Positions 53,032-62,317 of a stretch of DNA of 64,000 nucleotides are shown here, in pieces (positions within the stretch are counted from its first letter, which is position 1; each line of letters begins with the position of its first letter). The position numbers were made by a program, and so were the translations under genes. Origin of the DNA: CAVXFL01 sp963761015. GTDB taxonomy: Bacteria > Pseudomonadota > Alphaproteobacteria > Acetobacterales > Acetobacteraceae. The stretch is taken from NCBI GenBank assembly GCA_963761015.1, contig CAVXFL010000020.1, positions 434,001 through 498,000 of the forward strand, in the 5' to 3' direction. The notes beneath the pieces were generated by a model. That model worked only from the letters and a program-made list of their open reading frames with translations, did not search any database and had not been told where the DNA came from.

Positions 53032-54006
53032 TCAATCGGCCTGGCAGCTCTCAAAACCGCGCCGAAGTTGCGGGCGGTTGAGGTTGCGGCCGATGAAGAC
53101 CAACCGAGAACGGCGCGGCTCGCCATCGCGCCACGGGCCGATGAAATCGCCGTCCGCCATCATGTGCACCGCCTGGAACGCGAAACGCCGATTGTCGCCG
53201 GTGTAGTTCAGGATGCCCTTGGTGCGCAGCAGATCCTGCCCCTTGGTCGCCAGCAGGCCGGTGATCCAGGCGTTGAATTTTTCCGGGTCGATCGGCCGGT
53301 CCAGTTCGACGCTGACGCTCGTGATGTCGTCGCCATGCTCGTGGGCGTACTCGTCCAGGAAACCGGGCTCCATCACCAGGATGCGGTTGAGATCGAACCC
53401 GCCGCGATCGAGCACCTCGGCAATCGGCAGCGCCGCGCGTTCGGTGCGATGAATTTTCGCGAACCGGTTGATGGCGCGGATTCGGCCCTCGACCTGCTCC
53501 AGTTCCTCCGGGGAGACGAGATCGGTCTTGTTCAGCACGATCACGTCGGCGAAGGCGATCTGATCCTCCGCCTCGTGGCTGTCGGCAAGGCGCTGCGGCA
53601 GGTGTTTCGCGTCGACCACGGTCACGATCGCATCGAGCCGAGTCTTCGCGCGCACGTCCTCGTCGACGAAGAAGGTCTGCGCCACTGGGGCGGGATTGGC
53701 CAGCCCGGTCGTTTCGATCAGGATACCGTCGAACTTGCCGCGCCGCTTCATCAGCCCGCCGAGGATGCGAATCAGGTCGCCGCGCACCGTGCAGCAGACG
53801 CAGCCGTTGTTCATTTCGAACACTTCCTCGTCGCTCTCCACGACGAGGTCGTTGTCGATGCCGAGTTCACCGAACTCGTTCACCACCACGGCGTAGCGGC
53901 GGCCGTGCTGCTCGCTCAGGATGCGGTTGAGCAGGGTGGTCTTGCCGGCGCCGAGATAGCCGGTCAGCACGGTCACGGGAATCTGTTCGGAGGTGGTCTC
54001 CGGCAT
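53032..54006 (-). CDS. CobW/COG0523-family GTPase (metal chaperone)
   Basis: 324 residues from ATG 54006, preceded by GGAGAG; an ATG at 54066 overlapping the upstream stop by ATGA would add 20 residues. The G1 motif is in LTGYLGAGKTTLLNRIL, the metal-binding CXCC motif in NNGCVCCTVRGDL, the Walker B region in ETTGLANP, and the specificity motif NKTD in VLNKTDLVS. A C-terminal CobW_C domain follows (FAFQAVHMMADGDFIGPWRD). COG0523 proteins hand zinc, cobalt or other metals to client enzymes using GTP. The class here cannot be assigned. Confidence 0.93.
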   Translation of the reverse strand: MPETTSEQIPVTVLTGYLGAGKTTLLNRILSEQHGRRYAVVVNEFGELGIDNDLVVESDEEVFEMNNGCVCCTVRGDLIRILGGLMKRRGKFDGILIETTGLANPAPVAQTFFVDEDVRAKTRLDAIVTVVDAKHLPQRLADSHEAEDQIAFADVIVLNKTDLVSPEELEQVEGRIRAINRFAKIHRTERAALPIAEVLDRGGFDLNRILVMEPGFLDEYAHEHGDDITSVSVELDRPIDPEKFNAWITGLLATKGQDLLRTKGILNYTGDNRRFAFQAVHMMADGDFIGPWRDGEPRRSRLVFIGRNLNRPQLRRGFESCQAD

Positions 54007-54062
54007 CGGGCGCTCTCCGGGGATTGGGCGAGGGTCTGGCGTGAATATAGGGCCGCGCCGGC

Positions 54063-55187
54063 TCATGCCAGGATGCGCGCGCGCCAGCCATCCAGGGCCC
54101 GCACGGCTTGCGGCAAGTCGAAGCGGCGGGCGCGCTCGCGTCCGGCGGCGGCCAGCGCCGCGCGGCGCGCCGGATCGGCCGCGAGCTGGCGGATGGCGGC
54201 CGCGAGCCCCGCCGGATCATCGGGCGCGACGTAGAGCGCGGCCTCGCCGGCCACCTCCGGGAGCGCACCCTGGCGCGTGCAGATCAGCGCGGCACCGCAT
54301 GCCATCGCCTCCAGCGCGGTCAGCCCGAACGGCTCGGCCCAGCGGCTCGGGACCGCCACGATCGCGGCTTCCGCCATCGCCCGCAGCACTTCGTCGTGCG
54401 GCCGGTAGCCGAGCATGGCAATGCCGGCGCGGCCGGCGGCCCGGCGCAGGTCGCGCAGGAAATGCGTTTCCGGGCTGCCGGGACCGAACCGGTCGGCGCC
54501 GATCATCGTGGCGCGCCAGCCGGGCAGGGCGGGTAGCGCCCGCGCGCAGGCGGCCACGAACGTATCGGCCCCCTTGTCCGCCACCACTCGCCCGGCAAAC
54601 AGCACGTCGGCGCGGCGCCGGTCGGGCGGCATTGGCCGCGGCAGCGACGCGAGATCGATCGCGTTGGGCAGGATTTCGACGCGACCGGCCTCGTTCGGCG
54701 GCAGCCCGTCGAGAAACCGGCCGCGCAGATACGCCGAGACGGCGGCCACGCCGGCAAGCCGCCCGAGCAACACCTCGCGTTGCGCGGGCGTCCGTGCGGC
54801 GCGCATGCCGTGCGGGTCGTTGTGCAAGACCAGAACCGTCCTGGCGCCGCCTACGCGCCGCGCGATCCGCAGCGCGAGTTCCGGCTGATTGTGCACTTCG
54901 ACAAGCGAGGGTCGCATTTGGCGGAGCGTCCGCACAACGCCTGACGCGTACGCGGCATTGATGCCGAACGGCGACCAGCGCGGCAGTCGCACGGGCAGAA
55001 ACGGCACGTCCGAATACGGCGCCTGCGCCGATGCGGCGCCGATCACCGCCGCCGGAAAACCCGAGCCGGCGCGCGCCAGCCGGTGCACGATCAGGCTGAT
55101 CGCGCCGCTCGCCTCGGGGGCAAACGCCTCGCGCGGCGGCAGGACAATGGCGGCGGCGGCGCTCAGCCGCGCAACCGCCGCGTCCAC
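54063..55187 (-). CDS. Family 4 glycosyltransferase
   Basis: 374 residues. GT-B fold: the N-terminal domain has VEVHNQPELALRIAR and VLVLHNDPHGMR, the linker LPNAIDLASL, then VLFAGRVVADKGADTFVAA and the EX7E motif in VPSRWAEPFGLTALEAMACG. GT4 enzymes are retaining transferases using nucleotide sugars for surface or lipid glycans. It overlaps the FMN reductase start by 25 bases and is followed by cobW. Several other sugar genes nearby support an envelope role. Confidence 0.9.
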   Translation of the reverse strand: MDAAVARLSAAAAIVLPPREAFAPEASGAISLIVHRLARAGSGFPAAVIGAASAQAPYSDVPFLPVRLPRWSPFGINAAYASGVVRTLRQMRPSLVEVHNQPELALRIARRVGGARTVLVLHNDPHGMRAARTPAQREVLLGRLAGVAAVSAYLRGRFLDGLPPNEAGRVEILPNAIDLASLPRPMPPDRRRADVLFAGRVVADKGADTFVAACARALPALPGWRATMIGADRFGPGSPETHFLRDLRRAAGRAGIAMLGYRPHDEVLRAMAEAAIVAVPSRWAEPFGLTALEAMACGAALICTRQGALPEVAGEAALYVAPDDPAGLAAAIRQLAADPARRAALAAAGRERARRFDLPQAVRALDGWRARILA

Positions 55188-55723
55188 GCCGCCAGCGCGT
55201 CGAGCAGTTTCCGCACGAACTCGCGCGTCGATTCGTCGGTGAGCTTGCCCTCGGCATCGAACCGGTTACCCGCGTTGCCGATCAGCACCTCCGGCTGGCT
55301 GAGTAGCAGCCCATTCAGGAACACGAAGCTTTGCCGCAGATGCATCTGCGCCCGCACCGTCCCGAGCACGCCGGGGCTTACGCCCATGATGGCGATCGGC
55401 TTGCCGTTGAACGGCTGATCCGGCGGCCGCGAGGCCCAGTCGATCGCGTTCTTCAGCACGCCCGGAATGGAATGATTGTACTCCGGCGTGACGATCAGCA
55501 GCGCGTCGGCGGCCTTGATGCGGGCGCGAAACTCTTCCACCGCCGGCGGATAACCCTGCAACCGCACGTCGTCGTTGTAGATCGGAATCGGCGCGAGATC
55601 GAAGCTTTCGATCGTCATGCCGGGCGGCGACAGCTCCTGCGCCGCCCGCAGCGCGGCTTTGTTGTACGATCCCTGCCGCAGGCTCCCCGCGAAACCCAAT
55701 ACGGTCAGCGCGCCATTATCCAT
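55163..55723 (-). CDS. NADPH-dependent FMN reductase family protein
   Basis: 186 residues of flavodoxin-like fold. The phosphate loop is in GFAGSLRQGSYNKAALRAA, and the FMN-binding VTPEYNHSIPGVLKNAIDW is the family signature. It reduces FMN or acts as a quinone or azo reductase with NAD(P)H. The 3' end overlaps the glycosyltransferase start. It is divergent from the aminotransferase gene with about 97 bases between starts. Confidence 0.92.
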   Translation of the reverse strand: MDNGALTVLGFAGSLRQGSYNKAALRAAQELSPPGMTIESFDLAPIPIYNDDVRLQGYPPAVEEFRARIKAADALLIVTPEYNHSIPGVLKNAIDWASRPPDQPFNGKPIAIMGVSPGVLGTVRAQMHLRQSFVFLNGLLLSQPEVLIGNAGNRFDAEGKLTDESTREFVRKLLDALAAWTRRLRG

Positions 55724-55820
55724 CGACCTCGTCCCCGATCTGCTTCCGGCTGGAAGCAGTGAACTTGCCTGATCCGGCCCGAGGCGTCACGTTCCGCCCC
55801 AAATAAGGAGGTCGGCCGCC

Positions 55821-57149
55821 ATGGACGAGATCGCAGCACCACGCCCAAACGATCTGGAATCCTTCTGGATGCCGTTCACCGCCAACCGGACGTTCAAGGC
55901 GGCACCCAGGATGCTCGCCCGCGCCGAGGGCATGCACTACTACACGCCCGAGGGACGCGAGGTGATCGACGGCACCGCCGGGCTCTGGTGCGTCAATGCC
56001 GGGCACGGGCGGCGCGAAATCACCGAGGCGATCCAGCGCCAGGCCGAGGTGCTGGACTACGCGCCGATCTTCCAGATGGGTCATCCGCTGGTGTTCCAGG
56101 CGGCGAGCAAGGTGGCGGAGCTGACCCCGCCGGGCCTGGACAAGGTCTTCTTCGTCAATTCCGGCTCGGAGGCCTGCGACACGGCGCTGAAGATCGCGCT
56201 CGCCTATCACCGCGCGCGCGGCGAGGGGCAGCGCAACCGGCTGATCGGGCGCGAGCGCGGCTATCACGGCGTCGGCTTCGGCGGCATGTCGGTGGGCGGC
56301 ATGGGCGCCAACCGCAAGCAGTTCGGCCTGTTGCTGCCCTATGTCGACCACCTGCCGCACACCCACTCGCTGGAGCACGCGGCGTTCAGCCGCGGCCAGC
56401 CGGAATGGGGCGCGCATCTGGCCGACGCGCTGGAGAACCTGGCGGCGCTGCACGGCGACACCATCGCGGCCGTGATCGTGGAGCCGATGGCTGGCTCCGC
56501 CGGCGTGCTGATCCCGCCGAAGGGCTACCTGGAGCGGCTGCGCGCGATCTGCGACCGCCACGGCATTCTGCTGATCCTGGACGAGGTGATTACCGGCTTC
56601 GGCCGGCTCGGCACGGCCTTCGCCGCCGAGCGGCTGAACGTCCGCCCCGACATCGTGACCATGGCCAAGGGGCTGACCAATGCGGCGGTGCCGATGGGCG
56701 GCGTCGCGGTGAGCGACGCGATTTACCACGCGATCGTGGACAATGCGCCGGCGGGGATCGAACTGTTCCACGGCTACACCTATTCCGGCCATCCCCTGGC
56801 CGCGGCCGCGGCGGTGGCGACCATCGATCTGCACAAGCGCGAGGATCTGCCGGCGCGGGCGCGGGCGATGGAGGGCTACTTCGAGGCCGGCGCGCATAGC
56901 CTGCAAGGCCTGCCGAACGTGATCGACATCCGCAATTTCGGCCTGGTCGCCGGGATCGAGCTGGCGCCCCGCGCCGGCAAGCCCGCCGACCGCGCGGTGC
57001 GCGTGCATCAGCGCTGCTTCGACTCGGGCGTGCTGATCCGCACGACGGCCGACATCATCGCGCTCTCCCCGCCGCTGATCGTGGAGAAGCCGCATCTCGA
57101 CCGCATCTTCGGCGTGCTCGGCGAGGCGATCAGGGCTGAGGCTGCGTAG
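55821..57149 (+). CDS. Class III omega-aminotransferase
   Basis: 442 residues, full length. The class III pattern is clear: LWCVNAGHGRREITEAI, NSGSEACDTALKIA, GYHGVGFGGMSVGG, the PLP-contacting Asp in LLILDEVITGFGRLG and the Schiff-base Lys in VTMAKGLTNAAVPMG, then HGYTYSGHPLA. It transfers an amino group to pyruvate or another keto acid, most like the beta-alanine:pyruvate type. The start at 55821 follows AAGGAGG. Its last 20 bases overlap the convergent LRR gene. Confidence 0.94.
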   Translation: MDEIAAPRPNDLESFWMPFTANRTFKAAPRMLARAEGMHYYTPEGREVIDGTAGLWCVNAGHGRREITEAIQRQAEVLDYAPIFQMGHPLVFQAASKVAELTPPGLDKVFFVNSGSEACDTALKIALAYHRARGEGQRNRLIGRERGYHGVGFGGMSVGGMGANRKQFGLLLPYVDHLPHTHSLEHAAFSRGQPEWGAHLADALENLAALHGDTIAAVIVEPMAGSAGVLIPPKGYLERLRAICDRHGILLILDEVITGFGRLGTAFAAERLNVRPDIVTMAKGLTNAAVPMGGVAVSDAIYHAIVDNAPAGIELFHGYTYSGHPLAAAAAVATIDLHKREDLPARARAMEGYFEAGAHSLQGLPNVIDIRNFGLVAGIELAPRAGKPADRAVRVHQRCFDSGVLIRTTADIIALSPPLIVEKPHLDRIFGVLGEAIRAEAA

Positions 57150-58653
57150 GCCCGATCACCTGCGGGACATGTGCGACCGGCGACGGGTCGCGGACCTGCG
57201 TGCCCGTCAGATCGAGCCTTTGCAGGGCGGTCAGTCCGGCCAGCGGCGCGAGGTCGCTGACTTGTGTGGACCTCAGATCGAGGCTTTGCAGGGCGGTCAG
57301 TCCGGCCAGCGGCGCGAGGTCGCTGACCGGTGTGTGCTGCAGATCGAGCCTTTGCAGGGCGGGCAGTCCAGCCAGCGGCGCGAGGTCGCGGACCTGCGTG
57401 CCCGTCAGATCGAGCCTTTGCAGGGCGGTCAGTCCGGCCAGCGGCGCGAGGTCGCTGACTTGTGTGAACCTCAGATCGAGGCTTTGCAGGGCGGTCAGTC
57501 CGGCCAGCGGCGCGAGGTCGCTGACCGGTGTGCCCGTCAGATCGAGGCTTTGCAGGGCGGTCAGTCCGGCCAGCGGCGCGAGGTCGCTCACCCGTGTGTC
57601 GCTCAGATTGAGGCTTTGCAGGGCGGGTAGTTCGTCCAAAGTCGGTATGTGCTGGATTCGCATATTGCTGAAATCGAGTTCCCGAATCCGCGGCAGCCAG
57701 TGGTCCGGCAGAGCCAGGCCACCCAGCATCATCTCGCGCGCCAGCGCCTCAACGTTGTCAGGAATCGCCAAATCAGGCTTTGGAACAGGAACACTTACGG
57801 CGGCGCGCTTCTGTCCGTCTAAGCGGTCGGCGACAACAAGGAGGGTATCTGCGGTCCTCCGGATTTCATCCAGGTAAAATCTCACATGGTTGCGTTGGAA
57901 GTCGTGCCATCGATCAACTAAGGCCTCCGCGATGTCGACGCCGATCCGAATCCCATTTGCCGCATGCCGGATGACATCGGGAAGGTTGTTGAGAGCGCTC
58001 ACGACCCCGCGGTACCAGCTCACAACCACCCGCGGCATTCGCAGCTCGGCGCGGGCAAGGCGATTCAGTCCAAGCCCGTCAAAAAGCTGGCGTTTCAGGC
58101 TGTCGGCCCGCTGCGACGTTGGATTGGTCGTTTCCTCGACGATCTTCGTTGCGTCGGTCAGACCGGCTTCCAACCGTTCCGACTGACTGACCGCTTGATC
58201 CGCGAGTTCAGGCGATACGGCGACCGCCGGTTCCGGCTTCGGTTCCTCCTTGGGCGCTTCGGCGGCGAGGTGACGGTACGCGTCAAGCGCCGTCGTTACC
58301 GAGGTTATGAGTCGGCTCAGCCGCTCGTCGATCAGCGAGTTGCGCAGCACGGGCGGCGCGGCGTGCGCATCGCGCGTCGGTACATCGAGCTCCTCGCTCA
58401 GGATGTGCTCGCGCCGGATCGTCGGCAGGCGGTTGCGCGCATAGTCGAGCGCCGCGCGGCAACCCTCCGCAGTGCCATCCGGCAACTGCGCCAGCGAACG
58501 GCAAATATCGAGAAGCTGAGCCTTCGGGAAATCGCGCGGCAGCTCGAAATTCAGTTCCCGCGTCAAGGCGGCGATCAGAGCGTTGGCATCGCGCGCCACT
58601 TCGCGCAACTCGCGCGCCAATCCCGGTTCAGGCTGCGAATATTCGAGGGGCAT
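57130..58653 (-). CDS. Leucine-rich repeat protein
   Basis: 507 residues, intact. The N-terminal ~300 residues are helical, with possible coiled coils (SLIDERLSRLITSVTTALDA, ERLEAGLTDATKIVEETTN), and no known domain. From about residue 330 come eight leucine-rich repeats of 22 residues, consensus LTALQSLDLxxTxVSDLAPLAG, of the SDS22/internalin-like type. The C-terminus is Pro-rich. No signal peptide is seen. LRR arcs bind proteins; the partner is unknown. Overlaps the aminotransferase 3' end by 20 bases. Confidence 0.85.
   Translation of the reverse strand: MPLEYSQPEPGLARELREVARDANALIAALTRELNFELPRDFPKAQLLDICRSLAQLPDGTAEGCRAALDYARNRLPTIRREHILSEELDVPTRDAHAAPPVLRNSLIDERLSRLITSVTTALDAYRHLAAEAPKEEPKPEPAVAVSPELADQAVSQSERLEAGLTDATKIVEETTNPTSQRADSLKRQLFDGLGLNRLARAELRMPRVVVSWYRGVVSALNNLPDVIRHAANGIRIGVDIAEALVDRWHDFQRNHVRFYLDEIRRTADTLLVVADRLDGQKRAAVSVPVPKPDLAIPDNVEALAREMMLGGLALPDHWLPRIRELDFSNMRIQHIPTLDELPALQSLNLSDTRVSDLAPLAGLTALQSLDLTGTPVSDLAPLAGLTALQSLDLRFTQVSDLAPLAGLTALQRLDLTGTQVRDLAPLAGLPALQRLDLQHTPVSDLAPLAGLTALQSLDLRSTQVSDLAPLAGLTALQRLDLTGTQVRDPSPVAHVPQVIGPTQPQP
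57181..57640 (-). repeat. 66-bp tandem repeat array encoding leucine-rich repeats
   Basis: About seven direct copies of 66 bases inside the LRR gene, for example TTTGCAGGGCGGTCAGTCCG recurring every 66 bases from 57219 on. Copies are nearly identical over ~45 bases and vary in the ~20 bases that encode the TGT/RFT/QHT exposed positions. This pattern fits recent amplification with variation focused on the ligand-facing surface, and copy number may differ between strains. Confidence 0.85.
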
Positions 58654-58843
58654 CTACAACCCGTATCGCGCCCAGCCTTTCATCGTGCTGGGCGATGAAA
58701 GTCGCGCGTAGTCGCGCATAGGGCGCAAACGCGGAGCGCATTGCGCCACGGCGGAAAATGGCCGGCCAAGGCACGAATGCCTTTGGCGGGCGACCGGCGA
58801 ACGTACCGAAGCAGCGCGATCCGCTGGGCCTTGAGCAGAGAGG

Positions 58844-59212
58844 CTACTGCTTCTTTTCCTGCTCCGTCCCCTCGGTGTGCCCCATCGGGGCTGCGGGCTT
58901 GGCACCGGCCTGCGAGCCGGACTGGGCCGACGTGCTGCTTCCCGAGCCATTGGCTGTCGGCGCCGCCGTCTGGGTGGGCGCCTTGGAGGACTCGTCGTTC
59001 GGCGAGGGGTCCGTCGCGGTGTTGGGCGAGGGATCGGCGGCGGCTTGGACCTGCGGCACCGCGGGCGCCGCCTTCGCCTCGCGCGCGAGTTCCTCGTCGA
59101 CCGCCTGCATGTCGCAGGCCCAGGCCGCCGCCGGGATCGCCGCCAGGCCCAGGCACAGCACGGCCGGTCCGAGCACGCGGGCCGACAACGTCTTCCAGTG
59201 AACGGCGCTCAT
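58844..59212 (-). CDS. Hypothetical secreted protein, low-complexity
   Basis: 122 residues from ATG 59212. A signal peptide (VLGPAVLCLGLAAIPAAAWA) is followed by CDMQAVDEELAREAKAAP and then a Ser/Ala/Pro/Thr/Asn-rich low-complexity tail with two NxATDPSPN-like repeats. The Cys right after the Ala-rich stretch may be a lipobox-like or simple cleavage site. No family recognised. It lies 13 bases downstream of the uronate dehydrogenase gene on the same strand. Confidence 0.6.
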   Translation of the reverse strand: MSAVHWKTLSARVLGPAVLCLGLAAIPAAAWACDMQAVDEELAREAKAAPAVPQVQAAADPSPNTATDPSPNDESSKAPTQTAAPTANGSGSSTSAQSGSQAGAKPAAPMGHTEGTEQEKKQ

Positions 59213-59224
59213 CACAACCTCCCC

Positions 59225-60052
59225 TCAGTCGCGGAACAGATTGGCAGGAGACGGCGCCGCGCGCGAGTACTCGTTGGCGCAATACGCGCCGCCCTGGTAC
59301 CGCTCGGCCACCGAATCGCCGCTCACCTTGCCGCCGAGCTGGGCGGCGAAGCCGTCCGCGCTGTCCTGCGGCGCCCAGCCCAGCTGCTCGCGCGCGTCCT
59401 TGCCCCAGAAGGTACGGCTGTTCGCCGACGCGCCCCAGATCACCGCGCAGCCGACCCGCTCCGCCAGCACGCAGCGCTGCATCAGCCGCACCAGATCGGC
59501 ATAGGAGAGCCAGGTCGCCAGCATCCGCGCATCCACGGGCTCCGGGAAGCAGGAGCCGATGCGCACCAGCACGCTCTCCACCCCGTGCTTGTCCCAATAG
59601 AGCCGGCCCATCAGCTCGCCATAGGCTTTGGACAAGCCATAGTAGCTGTCCGGGCGGAACTGGCAGTCGTGGTCGAGCCGCTCGGATCGCTCGTGGAAGC
59701 CGATCGAGTGGTTGGAGGAAGCGAACACTACGCGCGCCCGCTCGCGCCGCGCCGCCTCGTAGACGTGATAGAGGCCGCGGATGTTCGGCCCCAGCACCTG
59801 CTCGAACGGCCGGTCCACCGAGGTGCCGCCGAAATGCAGGATCGTGCCGCAGCCCTCGGCCAGCCGGAGGATAGCGACTCCGTCGTTCAAGTCCGCCGCG
59901 GTGAACGCGGCGTTCGCGGGCAGCTTGTCCGGGAACGGGTTGATGTCGGTCAGCCGCAGCGTCCAGCCGAGCGCGCCCAGGCCCTTGGTGATCTGCCGGC
60001 CCAGCGCCCCCGAGGCGCCGGTCAGCAGGATCGGCTTCGTCGGTCCGTTCAT
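59225..60052 (-). CDS. udh: NAD-dependent epimerase/dehydratase, uronate dehydrogenase-like
   Basis: 275 residues from ATG 60052; 15 upstream codons are less likely. NAD-binding GASGALGRQI, then the region ASSNHSIGFHERSERLDHD and the catalytic Tyr/Lys in YYGLSKAYGE. The SSNHSIGF motif and length fit uronate dehydrogenases, which oxidise galacturonate or glucuronate to the aldarate lactone. The enolase-superfamily dehydratase at 14395 and the threonate dehydrogenase-like gene at 62318 are possible partners in acid-sugar use, though far apart. Symbol given with reserve. Confidence 0.75.
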   Translation of the reverse strand: MNGPTKPILLTGASGALGRQITKGLGALGWTLRLTDINPFPDKLPANAAFTAADLNDGVAILRLAEGCGTILHFGGTSVDRPFEQVLGPNIRGLYHVYEAARRERARVVFASSNHSIGFHERSERLDHDCQFRPDSYYGLSKAYGELMGRLYWDKHGVESVLVRIGSCFPEPVDARMLATWLSYADLVRLMQRCVLAERVGCAVIWGASANSRTFWGKDAREQLGWAPQDSADGFAAQLGGKVSGDSVAERYQGGAYCANEYSRAAPSPANLFRD

Positions 60053-60193
60053 TCCGCCCCTCCCTGGCATCCGCGGCGCACGACGGCTGCGCGCCACGGC
60101 GCTTCATGCCACGTCGTTGCCGGGGAAACACCCCTGGTTCGGCGCGCGTCCAACGTGTATGCGGGCCGAAAGGCGCGGGAGGGCAAGGGCCGC

Positions 60194-61349
60194 ATGGCGG
60201 AATCGGGGTCGTTGGCGCGGGTGTCGCACCGGAACCTCGGCCTCGACCTGATTCGCGCGCTGGCCATCCTGCTGGTGCTGGTCTCGCATTTCGGCGACAT
60301 CTTCGCCTCGTTCTACGGCGCCCGCTCGCCGCATTACGTGTCGATCGCCGGCATGTTCGGGGTCGAGCTGTTCTTCGTGCTCAGCGGGTTCCTGATCGGC
60401 ACGCTCTTGCTGCGCATCGTGCGGACGCCGCCCACGCGGCGGGACTGGCTGGTGTTCATGACCCGCCGCTGGATGCGCACCCTGCCGCTATATTTCCTCT
60501 GGATGGGCGTGCTGCTGCTGATCTGGCCGCCGTTCGACGGCCATGTGCTCTGGCATGTCGCCCATTACGCGACCCTGACGCAGAACCTGCTCTGGCCGAT
60601 GCCGCGCGACAAATGGTTCGGCGTCTCGTGGTCGCTCACCACCGAGGAATGGTTCTACCTGCTGTTCAGCGCGACGCTGATCGGCGCGGTCGCCCTCACG
60701 CGCGGGCGCAAATGCGCCTGGTGGGTGATCGCCCTGTTCATCGTCGCCCCGCTCGCCGCGCGGCTGATCCTGCCGCCCGCCGGGGATTGGGCGCAGACCA
60801 CCTACGAGACTGCGGGGCTGCGCCTGGACGCGATCGCCTACGGGGTCGTGCTCGCCAAGCTGCTGGAGCAGCGGTCCGCGCTGTTCCGCCATCCCTGGCT
60901 GGCGCTCGGGCTCGGGGTGCCGATGATCGTCGTTCGTCTGGGCGCAGGCGAGCGCGGAGGTGTTCCCGATTCCCCGTGCGCTGTTCCACGCCTTCGTTCT
61001 CACGGTCACCTCGACCGGATTTGCGCTCTGCTTCCCCGCCGCGATCCGGCTGATCGATAGCGGCCGCTGGCTCGCCTGGCCCGTCCGGCAACTGAGCGCG
61101 CAGTCGTACGGCCTCTACATCATGCACCTGTCCATCCTGCAGCTCGTCGGCTATGGCGTGCACGAACGCCGTCTCTCCGCCGCCACTGGGATCCTGCTTA
61201 CGATCGTGCTCAGCTTCGGTCTGTCCTACGCTTCGTTCCGCTGGTTCGAGTCGCCTATTCTGGCGCGGCGCCCACGCCAGGATGCCGGGCGCGAACCGCG
61301 CGCGCCGACGGATTACGCCGCGCCGGTGCCCGAGGTGGCCGAAGCCTGA
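60194..61349 (+). pseudogene. Acyltransferase 3 family membrane protein, frameshifted
   Basis: ATG 60194. The N-terminal helix with LGLDLIRALAILLVLVSHF carries the conserved Arg and the catalytic His of the OafA/YrhL-type acyltransferase 3 family; VELFFVLSGFLIG and RRWMRTLPLYFLWM follow. At about 60933 one extra base shifts the frame: VPMIVV continues as WAQASAEVFPIPRALFHAF one phase away, through SAQSYGLYIMHLSILQLVG and to the stop at 61349. Repaired length is about 384 residues with about 10 helices. Such proteins O-acetylate exported sugars. It ends 2 bases before the methyltransferase start. Confidence 0.87.
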
Positions 61350-61351
61350 CC

Positions 61352-62281
61352 ATGCCGGACGGATATTCGGACCCGCTCGACCGGCTCCTGGAACTCGCCA
61401 GCATTCCGCCGCCGCCGCCCCCCGCGGCGGAACCGGAACCCGAGGTCGGCACCGCGCCCGATCTGGCGCGGCTGCTGCCGCTGCTGCGCTGTCCCGAAAC
61501 CGGCCAGACGCTGGAACGCGCGGACGGCGCGTTGCGCACGGTAGACGGCAGCCGGACCTGGCCGCTCGTCGCCGGACGCCCCAACCTGTTTCCCGGTCTG
61601 GACAACCCGAAGGTCCACGCCGACTCGCATGTCAGCAATCCGCTCGACCAGCCGGCGCTGCGGTTGATCCGCCAGACCGACGGCTGGGTGCTCAACCTCA
61701 GCGCCGGGGGGACCGTGCGCAAATTCGAGCATGTGGTGGAGGTCGAGGCGGGCGTGTTCCGGCACACCGACGTGCTGGCTGACGCGCACAGGCTGCCGTT
61801 CGCCGACCGCTCCTTCGCCTGCGTCATCGCCTACAACGCCTTCGAGCATTATCACGACCCGCGCCGCGCGGCCGACGAGATCTATCGCGTGCTGCATCCG
61901 GGCGGGCAGGTGTTGATCCGCACCGCGTTCCTGCAGCCACTGCACGAAGCGCCCTGGCACTTCTACAATTGCACGCGCTTCGGCATGATGCGCTGGTTCG
62001 AGGCGTTCGAAACCGAGCATCTGAACGTCTCGGAAAACTTCCATCCCGGGCACACGATCGGCTGGATCGCCTCGGAGTGCGAGGCGGCGCTCCGGCGCGA
62101 CGTTTCCAGCACCGCCGCCGATCTGTTCGCCAACGCGACGCTCGGCGAGTTCATCGCGATGTGGCGCGATCAGGCGCCGCGCACGCGGCCGCTGTGGCGC
62201 AACTTCCTGCGGCTGACGCAAGCGTCGCAGGACATCACCGCCGCCGGGTTCGAGTTCCTCGGCCGGCGGCCCAAAGCGTAA
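61352..62281 (+). CDS. SAM-dependent methyltransferase-like protein
   Basis: 309 residues. A Trm112-like N-terminal segment (LLRCPETGQTLERADG) precedes a class I methyltransferase domain with a degenerate SAM loop (VLNLSAGGTVRKF), the acidic region DVLADAHRLPFADRSF and the post-motif CVIAYNAFEHYHDPRRAADEI followed by LHPGGQVLIRTA. The weak glycine motif is common in this subfamily. It follows the acyltransferase directly, so the pair may modify a surface sugar. The substrate is unknown. Confidence 0.82.
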   Translation: MPDGYSDPLDRLLELASIPPPPPPAAEPEPEVGTAPDLARLLPLLRCPETGQTLERADGALRTVDGSRTWPLVAGRPNLFPGLDNPKVHADSHVSNPLDQPALRLIRQTDGWVLNLSAGGTVRKFEHVVEVEAGVFRHTDVLADAHRLPFADRSFACVIAYNAFEHYHDPRRAADEIYRVLHPGGQVLIRTAFLQPLHEAPWHFYNCTRFGMMRWFEAFETEHLNVSENFHPGHTIGWIASECEAALRRDVSSTAADLFANATLGEFIAMWRDQAPRTRPLWRNFLRLTQASQDITAAGFEFLGRRPKA

Positions 62282-62317
62282 GCTCTCGCCGAGCAACCTC
62301 TCGGCGAACCCTGACGC

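Noticed and set aside
57181..57640. Possible CRISPR array
   Set aside because: The 66-bp repeats have no unique spacers and are in frame in an LRR gene.
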